From NCBI GenBank assembly GCA_965229305.1, contig CBDDIZ010000036.1, forward strand, positions 186,001-250,000: a stretch of DNA of 64,000 nucleotides, read 5' to 3'. Below the pieces are notes generated by a model, which had not been told where the DNA came from, made no database searches, and saw only the letters and a list, made by a program, of their open reading frames with translations. A program made the position numbers and the translations under genes. This DNA comes from JALHNI01 sp965229305 (GTDB lineage Bacteria; Acidobacteriota; Terriglobia; Bryobacterales; Bryobacteraceae). Of this stretch, positions 8,315 through 17,955 are shown piece by piece; within the stretch, counting starts at the first letter, position 1; every line of letters starts with the position of its first letter.

Positions 8315-9486
8315 ACACGTCCTCCGGCAAATGTTTCCCGGCTATCGAGCAGCCACGGTGTCTTGCGGCGGACCACCGAATCATAAGCCGCCACATTCTC
8401 CGTCACCATGCGCTCCACCGAGAAGCGGGCAATGCCATCGCGCCGCGCCGCCAAGCCCAACTCCGCCGCCGCGTCGCGATCGTCGAGCATGGCGCACACC
8501 TGCTCGGCTAAGCTCGCCGGCTGCGCGGGCTCCGCAAAACGCCCGGTCTCCTCGTGCCGAATCATCTCCACGTTGCCCGGAATCCGGCTGCAGACGATCG
8601 GGCACCCGGCCACCATCGCCTCCATCAGCGAAATGGACAAGCCTTCCCACAGTGACGGATGGACGAAGATGTCGAACGCCGCTAGCAGTGTCGGCACGTC
8701 GCGACGGAAACCGAGGAACGTCACTTTCTCCGCCACGCCGCGCTCCGCCGCTCGAGCCTTCAGGGCCTCTTCCAGTTCGCCTTCGCCAGACAGCACCAGG
8801 CGCACCTGCGGATGCCGCGCCAGGATGGCAGGCATCGCGTCGATCATGTACTCGAAGCCCTTCTGCGTCGCCAGCCGGCCCACGCTGCCGAGGATGATCT
8901 CGTCCCGCGAAAGACCCAGCGTCCGCCGTGCCGCCACCCGGTCCACCCCCAGGAAGCGCGAGATGTCGATGCCATTCAGAATCGTGCGAATGCGGTCGCC
9001 GCTCTCGATGCCGAGTTGCATCGCGATCTGCCGATGCTCCTCGCCCACCGTGATCATCAGATCTTCGCAAGCCGCCCCGATCTTCTCGAACGCGACATAG
9101 ACCTGCTTCACCAGCCACGGCGTGAACTGATGGAAACCGAAACCATGCACGTAGTGCACGATGTTCGGCACCCCGGCCATCCGGGCCGCCAACCGGCCGA
9201 GCATCCCGCCCTTCGACGTATGCGTCGCCACCAAGTCAAACTTCTCGCGGCGGCAAAGTTGGAACAGATGCCAGAGCGGAACCACATCGAGCGGCGTCAA
9301 CGCCCGGCGCCAGCCCGGAATCGCCACCGGGATCGCCCCCGCCTCACGAAAGTGTTGCTCGGTCTCCGGATCGAGCGCCACCACCCAAACCTTATCGCCA
9401 CGCGCAATCATCGACTTGACAATCGAAAGCACCACGACGCTGCCGCCGCCCCAAGCGCCGCCGGCCAGGACCTGCAACGCCTTCAT
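8311..9486 (-). CDS. Glycosyltransferase family 4
   Basis: A 391-residue GT-B fold protein. The N-terminus MKALQVLAGGAWGGGSVVVL is the acceptor-domain glycine-rich loop, and the C-terminal donor site has the EX7E motif in HPSLWEGLSISLMEAMVAG, diagnostic of retaining GT4 enzymes. It likely transfers a nucleotide-activated sugar onto the growing lipid-linked exopolysaccharide repeat on the cytoplasmic face. It overlaps neighbours by 4 bp on both sides, so it belongs to the polysaccharide operon. It is the only clear GT4 in the cluster, so further sugar transferases may lie outside this window. Confidence 0.88.
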   Translation of the reverse strand: MKALQVLAGGAWGGGSVVVLSIVKSMIARGDKVWVVALDPETEQHFREAGAIPVAIPGWRRALTPLDVVPLWHLFQLCRREKFDLVATHTSKGGMLGRLAARMAGVPNIVHYVHGFGFHQFTPWLVKQVYVAFEKIGAACEDLMITVGEEHRQIAMQLGIESGDRIRTILNGIDISRFLGVDRVAARRTLGLSRDEIILGSVGRLATQKGFEYMIDAMPAILARHPQVRLVLSGEGELEEALKARAAERGVAEKVTFLGFRRDVPTLLAAFDIFVHPSLWEGLSISLMEAMVAGCPIVCSRIPGNVEMIRHEETGRFAEPAQPASLAEQVCAMLDDRDAAAELGLAARRDGIARFSVERMVTENVAAYDSVVRRKTPWLLDSRETFAGGRV

Positions 9487-10445
9487 GCCGTTTCTTCCTG
9501 ATTGGCCGCTTCGCTCTCCGCCGAAGTCGGCAGCGCGGGCAGATGGAGATCCAGACCTTTAGCCGCGCGCGCCGAACTAATGACGGCTTGCGCCCGCTCC
9601 AGGCGTTGATCACGCGGGAAACACTTCCGGGCGAGCCGCACCCCTTGATTCGTGACGCCGCTCGTCAGTAACCCCGAAGCCCACGGATGCAACTCGCACA
9701 CCATGTTCTGCGACAGGCACTCAAAGCCCATCCGCAACTTGAAGTCATGGAGCCCAGCCGTATTCACCAGCGACTTCAGCCCATAACTCATGCCGTCAAT
9801 CTCGGGCTTCGCCAGCGCGGCCTCGGTCAGGGTAAAGGCCAACGCATGGTTAGGATAGTGCTCCAGGCAATCCACGCGGGACATCTGATGAAGAATGTGG
9901 AACCAGCCGTCTTCCTCGTAAGTCACCGCATAAGCGGCCAGCGCACCTTCAACAAACGATCCGTAAGCCACAATATGCCGCGAGACTTCAATCGCCTGCA
10001 CCAGCCGGCTGAACGTCGCAAGTTCGCCGAACTCAGAGTCGTAACGCCCCTGTCGCGCCATCGTCTCCTGGTTCAAGCGCAACCCTTGGCTCAGTAACTC
10101 GTCAGCCTGTACGGCGCGCACTTCGCAATGCTCGAGCCCGCGTCGCACCTTGCTTCGAATGCGCGCTTGCACGCACTTCAAGCTGTAGCCCTTCTCGCGG
10201 CACACATAGAGGCCGCCCGGCGAGCCTTGCCGCGTGATCGACGGGAAGCGCACGCCCAACGAGCCCGTGCGCCGCAACAGATCCGCCATCTCGCCCTGCT
10301 CAGGGTCCAACGCCCGATGATACGGCAGGCTCATCAGCATCTTGCCGTCGGTCGAGTGCCACAACCCGCTCTGGGACTCGCAAATTCGCTTGCCGCGAGC
10401 CGCCATGAATTGGGCCAAACCCCGGCCCGTCTGCTGACTAAGCAT
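9483..10445 (-). CDS. FemAB/GNAT-like acyl- or aminoacyl-transferase, copy 1
   Basis: A 320-residue protein with features of the GNAT-fold FemAB-type group: VRRGLEHCEVR, then LNQETMARQG, AAYAVTYEEDGWFHILHQM, and the C-terminal GLHDFKLRMGFE. Such proteins transfer acyl or aminoacyl groups to sugars or peptides in the cytoplasm. I chose ATG 10445 because AAGGAG lies 6 bases upstream; this start overlaps the previous stop by 8 bp. It is paralogous to the preceding gene, sharing RRGLE, the YPNHA block and the LHxxKLRMG block in the same order. A likely role is decorating the exopolysaccharide repeat; the substrate is unknown. Confidence 0.7.
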   Translation of the reverse strand: MLSQQTGRGLAQFMAARGKRICESQSGLWHSTDGKMLMSLPYHRALDPEQGEMADLLRRTGSLGVRFPSITRQGSPGGLYVCREKGYSLKCVQARIRSKVRRGLEHCEVRAVQADELLSQGLRLNQETMARQGRYDSEFGELATFSRLVQAIEVSRHIVAYGSFVEGALAAYAVTYEEDGWFHILHQMSRVDCLEHYPNHALAFTLTEAALAKPEIDGMSYGLKSLVNTAGLHDFKLRMGFECLSQNMVCELHPWASGLLTSGVTNQGVRLARKCFPRDQRLERAQAVISSARAAKGLDLHLPALPTSAESEAANQEETA

Positions 10446-11460
10446 TGTCCTCTCCTTCATCCGCTCGCGCCCCGCGGCGCGCATCCCAGGCGGCCAGCTC
10501 TCGGGCAATCATCTTCTCGTCTTCGAGCGCGGACACCCGCACCCCGGTCGCCAGAATCTCAACTGATTCGGCCATCGCCGCCAACTGCGGCCAGCGCAGC
10601 GCCCGCCGTGCGACCGCGCTCGTCAGCCGCGTCCTCGCCAGCGGCTCAATCAACGGATGCATCGCCAGCGCCGCTCCCTGCGGCAACACCTCATACCCCA
10701 TGCGCAGCTTGTAGTTATGCAGCCCCTCGCTGGGCCGCAGCGGGAGCGAGCCCAAACACACGCCCTCCACCTCCGGATTCGCCATCGCGCGCTCGATCAG
10801 GAAGTAGTCAATCGCATGATTCGGATAACTCTTCAGTAACTCCGCCCGCGACATCTGGATCAATAAGTGCTCCCAGCCCGCATCCCGGCAGCACATCACG
10901 TAACTCGCCATCCGGTCACCGACAAACGCGCCCCAGCACTCCGAGCCAGGGCTACGGTAAACCGCGTCCACCGTCCGAGCCCATACCGCCGGATCGCCGA
11001 ACTCCGGCCGCTTCCGCCGATGGCGCGCCATCGTATCGAGATTCAGTTCGATCCCCTGCGTAAGCAGTTCCTGCCGCTCCACCAACCGGACCGTGCAACT
11101 CTCCAGCCCCCGGCGGACAAAGTTTCGCGTTCGCTTCTGCAGCTTCTGCAGGGCGTAGCCACGATCCTGGATCACGTAGGCTCCGCAAGGCAGCGCGGCC
11201 TTCTCGTTAGACGGATAGCGAGCCAGCAAACCGCCCGCCCGGCGCAACATGTCCTGCGCCTCTTCGCGAGCACATTCGACCGTGAGTTGATCCGGCAGGC
11301 TCGTATAGTAGCGGCTGCCAATGTCGACGCTGGTCCACCAAACCCCGGCGCCCTCCATCACCCGGCGTCCCCGGCGTTCAAGTAACTCGGCCAGCCGTTC
11401 ACCGGGACGCTCTGCGCGCGAAGTCGCCCGGACGACGACTTTCTCTTCTAACTCAACCAT
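10438..11460 (-). CDS. FemAB/GNAT-like acyl- or aminoacyl-transferase, copy 2
   Basis: A 340-residue paralogue of the next gene. Shared blocks are FVRRGLESCTVR, LNLDTMARHRRK, GWEHLLIQMSRAELLKSYPNHAIDYFLIERA and GLHNYKLRMGYEVLPQ, so the pair arose by duplication and then diverged. The fold assignment (GNAT, FemAB-like) rests on the spacing of these blocks and is not proven. It overlaps the flippase gene by 8 bp and the next copy by 8 bp, indicating translational coupling within the polysaccharide operon. It may add a second acyl or amino-acid substituent. Confidence 0.7.
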   Translation of the reverse strand: MVELEEKVVVRATSRAERPGERLAELLERRGRRVMEGAGVWWTSVDIGSRYYTSLPDQLTVECAREEAQDMLRRAGGLLARYPSNEKAALPCGAYVIQDRGYALQKLQKRTRNFVRRGLESCTVRLVERQELLTQGIELNLDTMARHRRKRPEFGDPAVWARTVDAVYRSPGSECWGAFVGDRMASYVMCCRDAGWEHLLIQMSRAELLKSYPNHAIDYFLIERAMANPEVEGVCLGSLPLRPSEGLHNYKLRMGYEVLPQGAALAMHPLIEPLARTRLTSAVARRALRWPQLAAMAESVEILATGVRVSALEDEKMIARELAAWDARRGARADEGEDNA

Positions 11461-12871
11461 TTTGTTTCACCATCCGTAACATTGAGAAGCGCCACTCGTA
11501 GATCGCCAGCACCGGCGCATAGACCGCGAAGACCACGCCGGCTTGCGTCAGCAATCCGACCCCGGCGGCTTCCATCACCTGGGTGAGAGCCACCATCAGC
11601 AGCAATGGCAAATTGATCGAGGCCAGAAAGCTCACGATCTGGCCGACTCTCTCGCCAGCCGCCTCGCGCGCGATATAGAGCTCCGCATTCACCAACAAAC
11701 CAAGCGCCGAAAGACTCGTCCACGCCACCGCCTGCAAATCGCCGCCGTTCTTCAACACCAGCCACTGACCCAGCGCCGCCAAGCCCAGCATCACCAGCAG
11801 CAGCTTCAATACAACTCCGAACCGGCCCGCCGCCCGGAAGAACGGCGTCACGGCGCAGTGAATCGACACGAAGAACACGCTCCACACCGTAATCTCAGCG
11901 GCCTCGATGCCCGCCGTATACTGTGGCAGCACCAGCCGCGCCGTCGGAGCAACAAACAGCGTGCCCAGCGCCAGGATGGGCGGCAACAGATAGCTGAACA
12001 GGCGGATCGGCACCTCATAGAAAACCACCACACTCTTCACACAGCCGACGCGCCCGTACTCGGTCAGTAAGTGCGAGCTGATCACCTGCGAGACTCCGAA
12101 GTTCGCCACGAACACCGAGAACTCGTTGATCATCATGCTGACAGCGTAGTAGCCGGCGTACGTTGGCCCCATCAACGGCGTCAGCAAGAGTAAATCCAGA
12201 TAGCGCAACAGCCCGAACATCGAGTCCGCCAGCGAGATCGGAATCCCGGCCTGAATCAGCGCCTTCACCCGCGCTACCTCAAGACCCGTGCGGAAAGCGT
12301 CCGGCTGGCTGCGCCACAAATAAGCCACCGGAATCGCAATGCCCAGGATCGTCGCCAGCCCAATGCCGGCCAGCCCGAACGCGTAACTCAACACCACCGC
12401 TCCGAGAAGGTCGACCACACCCGCCAGCATCAGTTCCCGTCCCCGGACGTCGAACCGTTGGCGCGCCGCCGCCAGTTCGCGCAGATACTGATGCGGTTGC
12501 GCCAGCAGCATCACAACCGCCATCAACTGGAGGGCCAGCGCATAGTCGGCCGTCGCCCATAGGCTTGCTACCCCCAGGATCACCGCGAACACAATGCCCG
12601 CCAGCACAATATAGCCGCCGGCGCTACGCAAGTCGCGTTCGATCTCGTCATCCTTACCCTGCCCGGCAAACTCGGGCAGACGCATGGCCAGCCCCTTCGA
12701 GATCCCCAGGCGTAAGAACTCGCCGGTCATGTAGATCACCATGACCGTCTTCCAGATACCCATCGTCGTGGGCCCTAGAATCCGCAGAACGAGCAGTGAG
12801 CGAAGCACCGCCATCACCACCCCGATGGCCGCACTGGCGCTCATCATCCGGGCATCACGCAGCATCCGCAT
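11453..12871 (-). CDS. Polysaccharide flippase (Wzx/MVF family)
   Basis: A 472-residue integral membrane protein with about 12-14 hydrophobic segments, such as GIVFAVILGVASLWATADYAL and LLLVMLGLAALGQWLVL. Composition and layout match Wzx-type flippases of the MATE/MOP superfamily, which move undecaprenyl-linked repeat units across the inner membrane. It sits next to a polymerase (Wzy-like), a phosphoglycosyl transferase and export genes, which supports the call over a drug exporter. It overlaps the polymerase gene by 17 bp. Confidence 0.85.
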   Translation of the reverse strand: MRMLRDARMMSASAAIGVVMAVLRSLLVLRILGPTTMGIWKTVMVIYMTGEFLRLGISKGLAMRLPEFAGQGKDDEIERDLRSAGGYIVLAGIVFAVILGVASLWATADYALALQLMAVVMLLAQPHQYLRELAAARQRFDVRGRELMLAGVVDLLGAVVLSYAFGLAGIGLATILGIAIPVAYLWRSQPDAFRTGLEVARVKALIQAGIPISLADSMFGLLRYLDLLLLTPLMGPTYAGYYAVSMMINEFSVFVANFGVSQVISSHLLTEYGRVGCVKSVVVFYEVPIRLFSYLLPPILALGTLFVAPTARLVLPQYTAGIEAAEITVWSVFFVSIHCAVTPFFRAAGRFGVVLKLLLVMLGLAALGQWLVLKNGGDLQAVAWTSLSALGLLVNAELYIAREAAGERVGQIVSFLASINLPLLLMVALTQVMEAAGVGLLTQAGVVFAVYAPVLAIYEWRFSMLRMVKQNG

Positions 12872-14138
12872 TAGGTACCTCCGCGGAACTTACCCCAACT
12901 CGCCGATAAGCTTCCATCAGGCCGAGCAACATCCACAGGCCGCGATAGTTCTCGATGTTAATCGTGACGCCCGCCAAGGCAATCACCATCAGCCCAGCCC
13001 CCAGCAGGCTCACCGAAGCATGGCTCGGCTGCATGGCGAGCGAGAGCGCCGGCCAGGCGATCAGCGCCGTGCCGAGCAAGTAGGTCAGAAAGCCGAAGAT
13101 TCCCGTCTCGGCCAGCAAGCCCAAGTAAGTGTTGTGCGCGAAACCAATCGCCTGCGCCTCGCCACCTAGCCCTAAGCCATAGTTGCCGCGACCGACGCCC
13201 AGCCAGGGGTTCGCCTGCCAGGTTTGCCAAGCCGCCTCCCAAAGTTCCCGGCGCTGCTTCGCTTCGGGATTGTCCAGGTCCACGGTGGTCGTGGTCAGTC
13301 TCGCGGTAATCGGATTACCCGCCAACAACTCATCGCGATTCGGCAACGCCATCACCAGCAAGCCCGTCATGAAGACGCCGATTCCCAAAGCCCATTTCAC
13401 GCGAGCCGGGCTGAAAAAGAAGGCGAGCGACAGCAACGCGGCACCCACCGCCATCAGGCTGCCGCGTGAGGCAGAAAGAAGGATCGCGAGCAACTGCACC
13501 GGCAGCACCAGCAAAGGCCAGCGTACTTGGCGATCCAGCGCGAACCAATAGAGCAACGTCAGGAAGAAGCTCAAGCCGATATGCGCAGCGAATAGATTCG
13601 AGTCTTCAAACGTCCCCTGAGCCCGAAACTGCAGCGCAAACACCGTCTCCACACCCGCGTACTGATAGACGAGAGAGCCCGCCACCCCCAAAGCGGCCAC
13701 CACCGCGCTGGACATCACCCAGGCCCGGAGCGCCAACAGGACATCGCGTCGTTCTTCAATGAAGTTCACCGCGACATAGAAATAGAGCCACAGCGAGCAG
13801 GCCTTCGCCACTTCCACCACCGCGCTGAGCGGGCTTTTGTAGTCCGCCGTCAGGCTCAGATTCGTCCAGGCCGTCGCGGCCAGCACGGCGATATTGGCGA
13901 AGAAGATCGAAGCCACCGGCCAGCGAACACCCACGGCCATGGACCGCCACAGCAACAGCAACATCGCCACCGGCAACAGGACATCCGCCACCGAAAAGTT
14001 AATTAGCTTTCCGCCCGAGTTGACCACCTTCGAGACAGGAAACAAGGCGCAAGCCAGCACCAGCAATCCCCGGCGCAGCCCGTCAAACCGGGCTCCGGCG
14101 AGGAAGCTATCGGCACCTGCTTGCAACGTCGCCGTCAT
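12855..14138 (-). CDS. O-antigen polymerase/ligase-type membrane protein (Wzy_C)
   Basis: A 427-residue protein with 10 or more transmembrane segments and the O-antigen ligase/polymerase signature: after a periplasmic loop comes TWQANPWLGVGRGNYGLG, then FAHNTYLGLLAETGIFGFLTYL (the Wzy_C/WaaL pattern of a conserved H-N and G-x-G). In this operon it most likely polymerises flipped repeat units in the periplasm (Wzy role). It overlaps the sugar transferase by 4 bp. A second member of the family lies at 41487. Confidence 0.83.
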   Translation of the reverse strand: MTATLQAGADSFLAGARFDGLRRGLLVLACALFPVSKVVNSGGKLINFSVADVLLPVAMLLLLWRSMAVGVRWPVASIFFANIAVLAATAWTNLSLTADYKSPLSAVVEVAKACSLWLYFYVAVNFIEERRDVLLALRAWVMSSAVVAALGVAGSLVYQYAGVETVFALQFRAQGTFEDSNLFAAHIGLSFFLTLLYWFALDRQVRWPLLVLPVQLLAILLSASRGSLMAVGAALLSLAFFFSPARVKWALGIGVFMTGLLVMALPNRDELLAGNPITARLTTTTVDLDNPEAKQRRELWEAAWQTWQANPWLGVGRGNYGLGLGGEAQAIGFAHNTYLGLLAETGIFGFLTYLLGTALIAWPALSLAMQPSHASVSLLGAGLMVIALAGVTINIENYRGLWMLLGLMEAYRRVGVSSAEVPNADAA

Positions 14139-14812
14139 GCCTGGGAACGGCTCCCCTCAAGTGCCGGCAGTTCGACGCGACGCTGCTTCATGCCCAGCGC
14201 CAGCATCGGCGCCTTAACGACGATCAGATAGATCGTCCACAGGATCAGGCCCGCGTCAAAGAAAAACGACTGCCGCCGCACGTACTCCAGATCCATCTCC
14301 AGGCGCACGGGCAAAATCACGCGCTGATAGTGTTCCTGCGGGTTCATGCCACCCGGATCGATCACCGACAGCTCCGGAAAGAAGCGGACCTGCGGCAGCC
14401 CCGTCAGGCCGGGCAGCACGTCCAACACCTTCAATTGCTCCGCCGAATAGCAGCGCTCGACGGTCGCAATCTCTTCGGGACGAGGCCCCACCACCGACAT
14501 CTCGCCGCGCAGAATATTGAAGACCTGCGGTAGCTCATCAATCTTGAAAAGACGGAGCAGGCGGCCCACGGCGAACACCCGTGGATCGGCGTGCGCCGTG
14601 AAAGCGCCCTGACGATCGGCGCCCACGTGCATCGTGCGAAACTTCAGTTGCCCAAAAGGACGGCGCCCTAGCCCCATCCGCGGCGCCACGTAGAACACCG
14701 GCCCTCGCGAGCTCAACTTAATCAACAGTGCGGACAGGAGCATCAAAGGCCCCAGGAAGATCAGAGCGACACCGACCAGAACCAGGTCCGTCGCCCGTTT
14801 CCACCAAGGCAC
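14135..14812 (-). CDS. Small phosphoglycosyl transferase (initiating sugar transferase)
   Basis: A 225-residue protein with one N-terminal hydrophobic hairpin (LVLVGVALIFLGPLMLLSALL) followed by the bacterial sugar transferase core: SRGPVFYVAPRMG, FGQLKFRTM, then FKIDELPQVFNILRGEMSVVGPRP. It lacks the extra N-terminal membrane bundle of WcaJ/WbaP and so resembles PglC-type enzymes. These transfer a sugar-1-phosphate from a UDP-sugar to undecaprenyl phosphate, the first membrane step of repeat-unit assembly. It overlaps the aminotransferase gene by 1 bp (stop/start). The CapD and DegT genes upstream suggest a 4-amino or related deoxy sugar is transferred. Confidence 0.9.
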   Translation of the reverse strand: MPWWKRATDLVLVGVALIFLGPLMLLSALLIKLSSRGPVFYVAPRMGLGRRPFGQLKFRTMHVGADRQGAFTAHADPRVFAVGRLLRLFKIDELPQVFNILRGEMSVVGPRPEEIATVERCYSAEQLKVLDVLPGLTGLPQVRFFPELSVIDPGGMNPQEHYQRVILPVRLEMDLEYVRRQSFFFDAGLILWTIYLIVVKAPMLALGMKQRRVELPALEGSRSQA

Positions 14813-16011
14813 TAGACACCCACCGCCTGGCGAGCGTGACGGGCGGCAATGGACAGAACCGACTCCGCCACGTAGTTGACTTCCTCACTCGTCATCCCCG
14901 GGAAGATGGGCAGCGAAACCAGCCGCGGCCAAACCGACGTCGCTTGCGGACAGTCTTCGGGTCGGCAACCATACTGACGCATGTAATAAGGATGTAAGTG
15001 CAACGGCATCCAATGCACGGAGCAAGTAATCCCCGCCGCCTTCATCTCCTCGACGAACTGCGCGCGGTCGATCGACATCGCTTCGAGCTTCAGCTTGATC
15101 GGGAACAAGTGCCAGGACGATTGACGATCGTTCAATTCCGGATGCGTCTCTACCACGTCACTCGCGCTCAGGATTTCCCGATATTGCGCCGCGATCGCTT
15201 GCCGCTCCCGCCAGAAGTCGTTCGCTTTTCCCAACTGCGCCAAGCCAATCGCGGCTGCCACGTCCGTCAGGTTGTACTTGAAGCCGGCTTCCACGATCTC
15301 GTAATACCAAGAGCCCTTGGCTTCAAAGCGTGACCAGGCGTTCTTCGAAAGCCCATGTAGCGACATCATCCGCACCCGCTCGGCGATCTTCTCGTCGCTG
15401 GTGGTCAGCATGCCGCCTTCACCCGTCGTGATGCACTTATTCGCGTAGAAAGAGAAGCAGGCCATGGGAGCCGTCTCACCTACACTGCGCCAAGGCGCGT
15501 TGCAATGCGAGCGATAGTAGGCCGGCAAGGTATGCGCCGCGTCTTCGAGCATGGAGATGCCGTAACGCTTGGCGATGTCGGCCATGCGGTCCATATCGCA
15601 CATCTGCCCGCCATAGTGCATAGGAATCATCGCCTTCAGGCGGCCCTGGTTCTTGGCTTTGATCGCCGCGGCTTCCATCGCGTCCGGATTCACCAGCAGC
15701 GTGTGCGGATCACAATCCACCAGCACCGGATGCGCCCCGAAGTAACGAACCACCTCGGCCGTGGCGGCAAACGTCATCGTCGGCACCAGCACCAAGTCGC
15801 CTTCGCGGATGCCATAAGCCTCGAGCGCCAAGTGCAGCGCGGCCGTGCATGAGTTCACCGCCACCGCAAAACGCGCCCCCACATACTCGGCAAAGCGCTC
15901 CTCGAACTCACGCGCCACCTTACCGGTGGTCAGCCAGCCGGAGTCGAGGACACGCAGAACGGCCTCTCGTTCTTCAACACCAACAGACGGTCTGTAGAAG
16001 GGAATGTTCAT
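14812..16011 (-). CDS. DegT/DnrJ/EryC1 sugar aminotransferase
   Basis: A 399-residue PLP enzyme of the DegT/DnrJ/EryC1/StrS family. Visible landmarks are VNSCTAALHLALEA, DAAHTLPA and the PLP lysine K192 in SFYANKCITTGEGG. It aminates a keto sugar nucleotide, probably the 4-keto product of the adjacent CapD-type 4,6-dehydratase, to give an amino-deoxy sugar for the exopolysaccharide (as in PglF/PglE or WbpM/WbpE pairs). It is spaced 12 bp from the dehydratase gene. Confidence 0.9.
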   Translation of the reverse strand: MNIPFYRPSVGVEEREAVLRVLDSGWLTTGKVAREFEERFAEYVGARFAVAVNSCTAALHLALEAYGIREGDLVLVPTMTFAATAEVVRYFGAHPVLVDCDPHTLLVNPDAMEAAAIKAKNQGRLKAMIPMHYGGQMCDMDRMADIAKRYGISMLEDAAHTLPAYYRSHCNAPWRSVGETAPMACFSFYANKCITTGEGGMLTTSDEKIAERVRMMSLHGLSKNAWSRFEAKGSWYYEIVEAGFKYNLTDVAAAIGLAQLGKANDFWRERQAIAAQYREILSASDVVETHPELNDRQSSWHLFPIKLKLEAMSIDRAQFVEEMKAAGITCSVHWMPLHLHPYYMRQYGCRPEDCPQATSVWPRLVSLPIFPGMTSEEVNYVAESVLSIAARHARQAVGV

Positions 16012-16023
16012 CGTTCAATTCCT

Positions 16024-17949
16024 TTAGCGCCGAGCGCCAGTTCCTCGCGAGACCGCTCGGGTTCCCGCGCTCACCAAATCACGTTTCGCAGTCAGGTTCA
16101 GATCACGGACCTGGGTCGTGGCCGGCCACACTTCCGGCAGTTCGCTCAGCACGGCCTCGCGGTCACCGGCGCGCAGTAACTCGCGCCAAGACTCAATTTT
16201 GGCGAGGATACTGGTGCGCCCCGAAGGACGCGTCTTGCGGATGATATGAATGCGGCCGTGCCCGGTGGCCTCGGTCACTTCATCGTCATCTTGCAGTTCC
16301 TCGGTCATTTTCTCCGCGGCGCCGAGCCCCGTATAGACAATCGGAATGTCGACGTCCGGCAGGTAACCGGCCAGCGAGATCATCGTACGCGCCAGCTCAT
16401 GAATCACCACTGGCGTGCCCATCTCGAGTACAAAGATGCCGCCGGACTCGCCGAACACCGCTGCCTGCAGCACCAGCCGCACTGCCTCCGGAATCGACAT
16501 GAAGAAGCGCTTCGCCTCTTTATCCGTCACCGTCACCGGACCGCCCTGTTCAATCTGCTGACGGAACAGTTGCACCACACTGCCCGCGCTGCCGGCCACG
16601 TTGCCAAAGCGCACCGTCACGAAGCTGGTGGATGCCTTCTGGTTCATCTCCTGCACCGCCATCTCGGCCAGCCGCTTGGACAAACCCATGTAGCTTTTGG
16701 GACGCACGGCCTTGTCCGTCGAGATGTTGATAAAGCGCTCAGCTCCGCTGCGCGCCGCCGCGCGAGCCACGTTAGCCGTCCCGATGACGTTATTGCGAAT
16801 CGCCTCATGCGGACGATCCTCCATCATGCCGACGTGCTTGAAGGCCGCGGCATGAAACACAATCTCCGGACGAATCCCCTCAAACTCTCTCTCGAGCGTC
16901 AACTGGTCGGTAATGTCCACCAGCAGCGGCACCACCTTCAATTGCGGACATTGCTGTCGAATCTCGCGATTGATAAAGAACAGATTGTTTTCCGACCGCT
17001 CCAGCAGATACAGCGACTCCGGTTGGAAGCTCGCAATCTGCCGGCACAACTCACTACCAATCGATCCGCCGGCGCCGGTCACCAGCACGCGGCGACCTTG
17101 AATGAAGCGCTCCACCGCAGTTAAGTCGATCTGCACTTCCTCGCGCTGTAGAATCGTCTCGATGGAAACGTCATCCACCCAGCTCTGCGCACTTTCGCGC
17201 ACCGAGTTTCGGCTCCGTAACAAGACATAGTCGCGGCCCTCGCGCCGGCACTGAGCCGTCAGTTCCATGAGTCCCCGCCGCCCCAGCCCAGGATTCACGA
17301 GACAAAGCAGGTCCGCGCCAGTCTGGCGCGCCACGCGTCCGAGGTCGCCAATCGTTCCCGCCACACTCACGCCCAAGAGCTCCGTGCCCGTGCGCTGCGG
17401 ATCCGCCGTTAGCACCGCCACCGGTAGCCATCGCTGCGACGCCTTCACATCGCGCAGCACGCCCACCACCGCCGGACCATCGCCAATCACCAGCACGCGG
17501 CGCACTCCCGAGCCCCGGCGCCGCCGCGCTTCGGCCAGCAGTCGGGCCCAGGAATAAAGGCCACACACCAACGCCGTCAAAACCAGAGCATCCACTAACA
17601 AGACCGACCGCGGAAACTCGAGTTCCGGCAACAACAGCACCAGCAGCGCGCCATAGAGGACCGTGCCGGTCGCCACGGAACCCGCAATGGGCGACAAATC
17701 CGCGTAGCTTGCCGTGCTCAACGGTCGCCGATCCAGCCGGAAATAGTAGAAAGAAATCAGCCGGCATGCAATCACCAAGGGGAGTGTCGCCGCCAACTGA
17801 CGCAGATCCTGCTCGTTTAGCTGAAGGTCGAAACGCAGCCAGAACGCCGCGACCAGAGAGAGCGCGCTCAGGCATGCCAGATACGCAATCGTGCGAACTC
17901 GCCAGGCCGCGGGCGCCACTTGAGCGACGGTTACTTGTCGTTTACTCAT
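16024..17949 (-). CDS. Membrane-anchored CapD/WbpM-type nucleotide-sugar 4,6-dehydratase
   Basis: A 641-residue protein. The N-terminal ~130 residues carry about four membrane segments (IAYLACLSALSLVAAFWL and others), followed by a CoA-binding-like Rossmann region (RVLVIGDGPAVVGVL). The C-terminal half is an extended SDR domain with the NAD(P) loop VTGAGGSIGSE and the active site STDKAV..SYMGLSKR, where Met replaces the usual Tyr of YxxxK, as in WbpM/FlaA1/PglF. Expected reaction: UDP-GlcNAc to the 4-keto-6-deoxy sugar. This feeds the DegT aminotransferase next door. Confidence 0.9.
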   Translation of the reverse strand: MSKRQVTVAQVAPAAWRVRTIAYLACLSALSLVAAFWLRFDLQLNEQDLRQLAATLPLVIACRLISFYYFRLDRRPLSTASYADLSPIAGSVATGTVLYGALLVLLLPELEFPRSVLLVDALVLTALVCGLYSWARLLAEARRRRGSGVRRVLVIGDGPAVVGVLRDVKASQRWLPVAVLTADPQRTGTELLGVSVAGTIGDLGRVARQTGADLLCLVNPGLGRRGLMELTAQCRREGRDYVLLRSRNSVRESAQSWVDDVSIETILQREEVQIDLTAVERFIQGRRVLVTGAGGSIGSELCRQIASFQPESLYLLERSENNLFFINREIRQQCPQLKVVPLLVDITDQLTLEREFEGIRPEIVFHAAAFKHVGMMEDRPHEAIRNNVIGTANVARAAARSGAERFINISTDKAVRPKSYMGLSKRLAEMAVQEMNQKASTSFVTVRFGNVAGSAGSVVQLFRQQIEQGGPVTVTDKEAKRFFMSIPEAVRLVLQAAVFGESGGIFVLEMGTPVVIHELARTMISLAGYLPDVDIPIVYTGLGAAEKMTEELQDDDEVTEATGHGRIHIIRKTRPSGRTSILAKIESWRELLRAGDREAVLSELPEVWPATTQVRDLNLTAKRDLVSAGTRAVSRGTGARR

Positions 17950-17955
17950 GGACGG

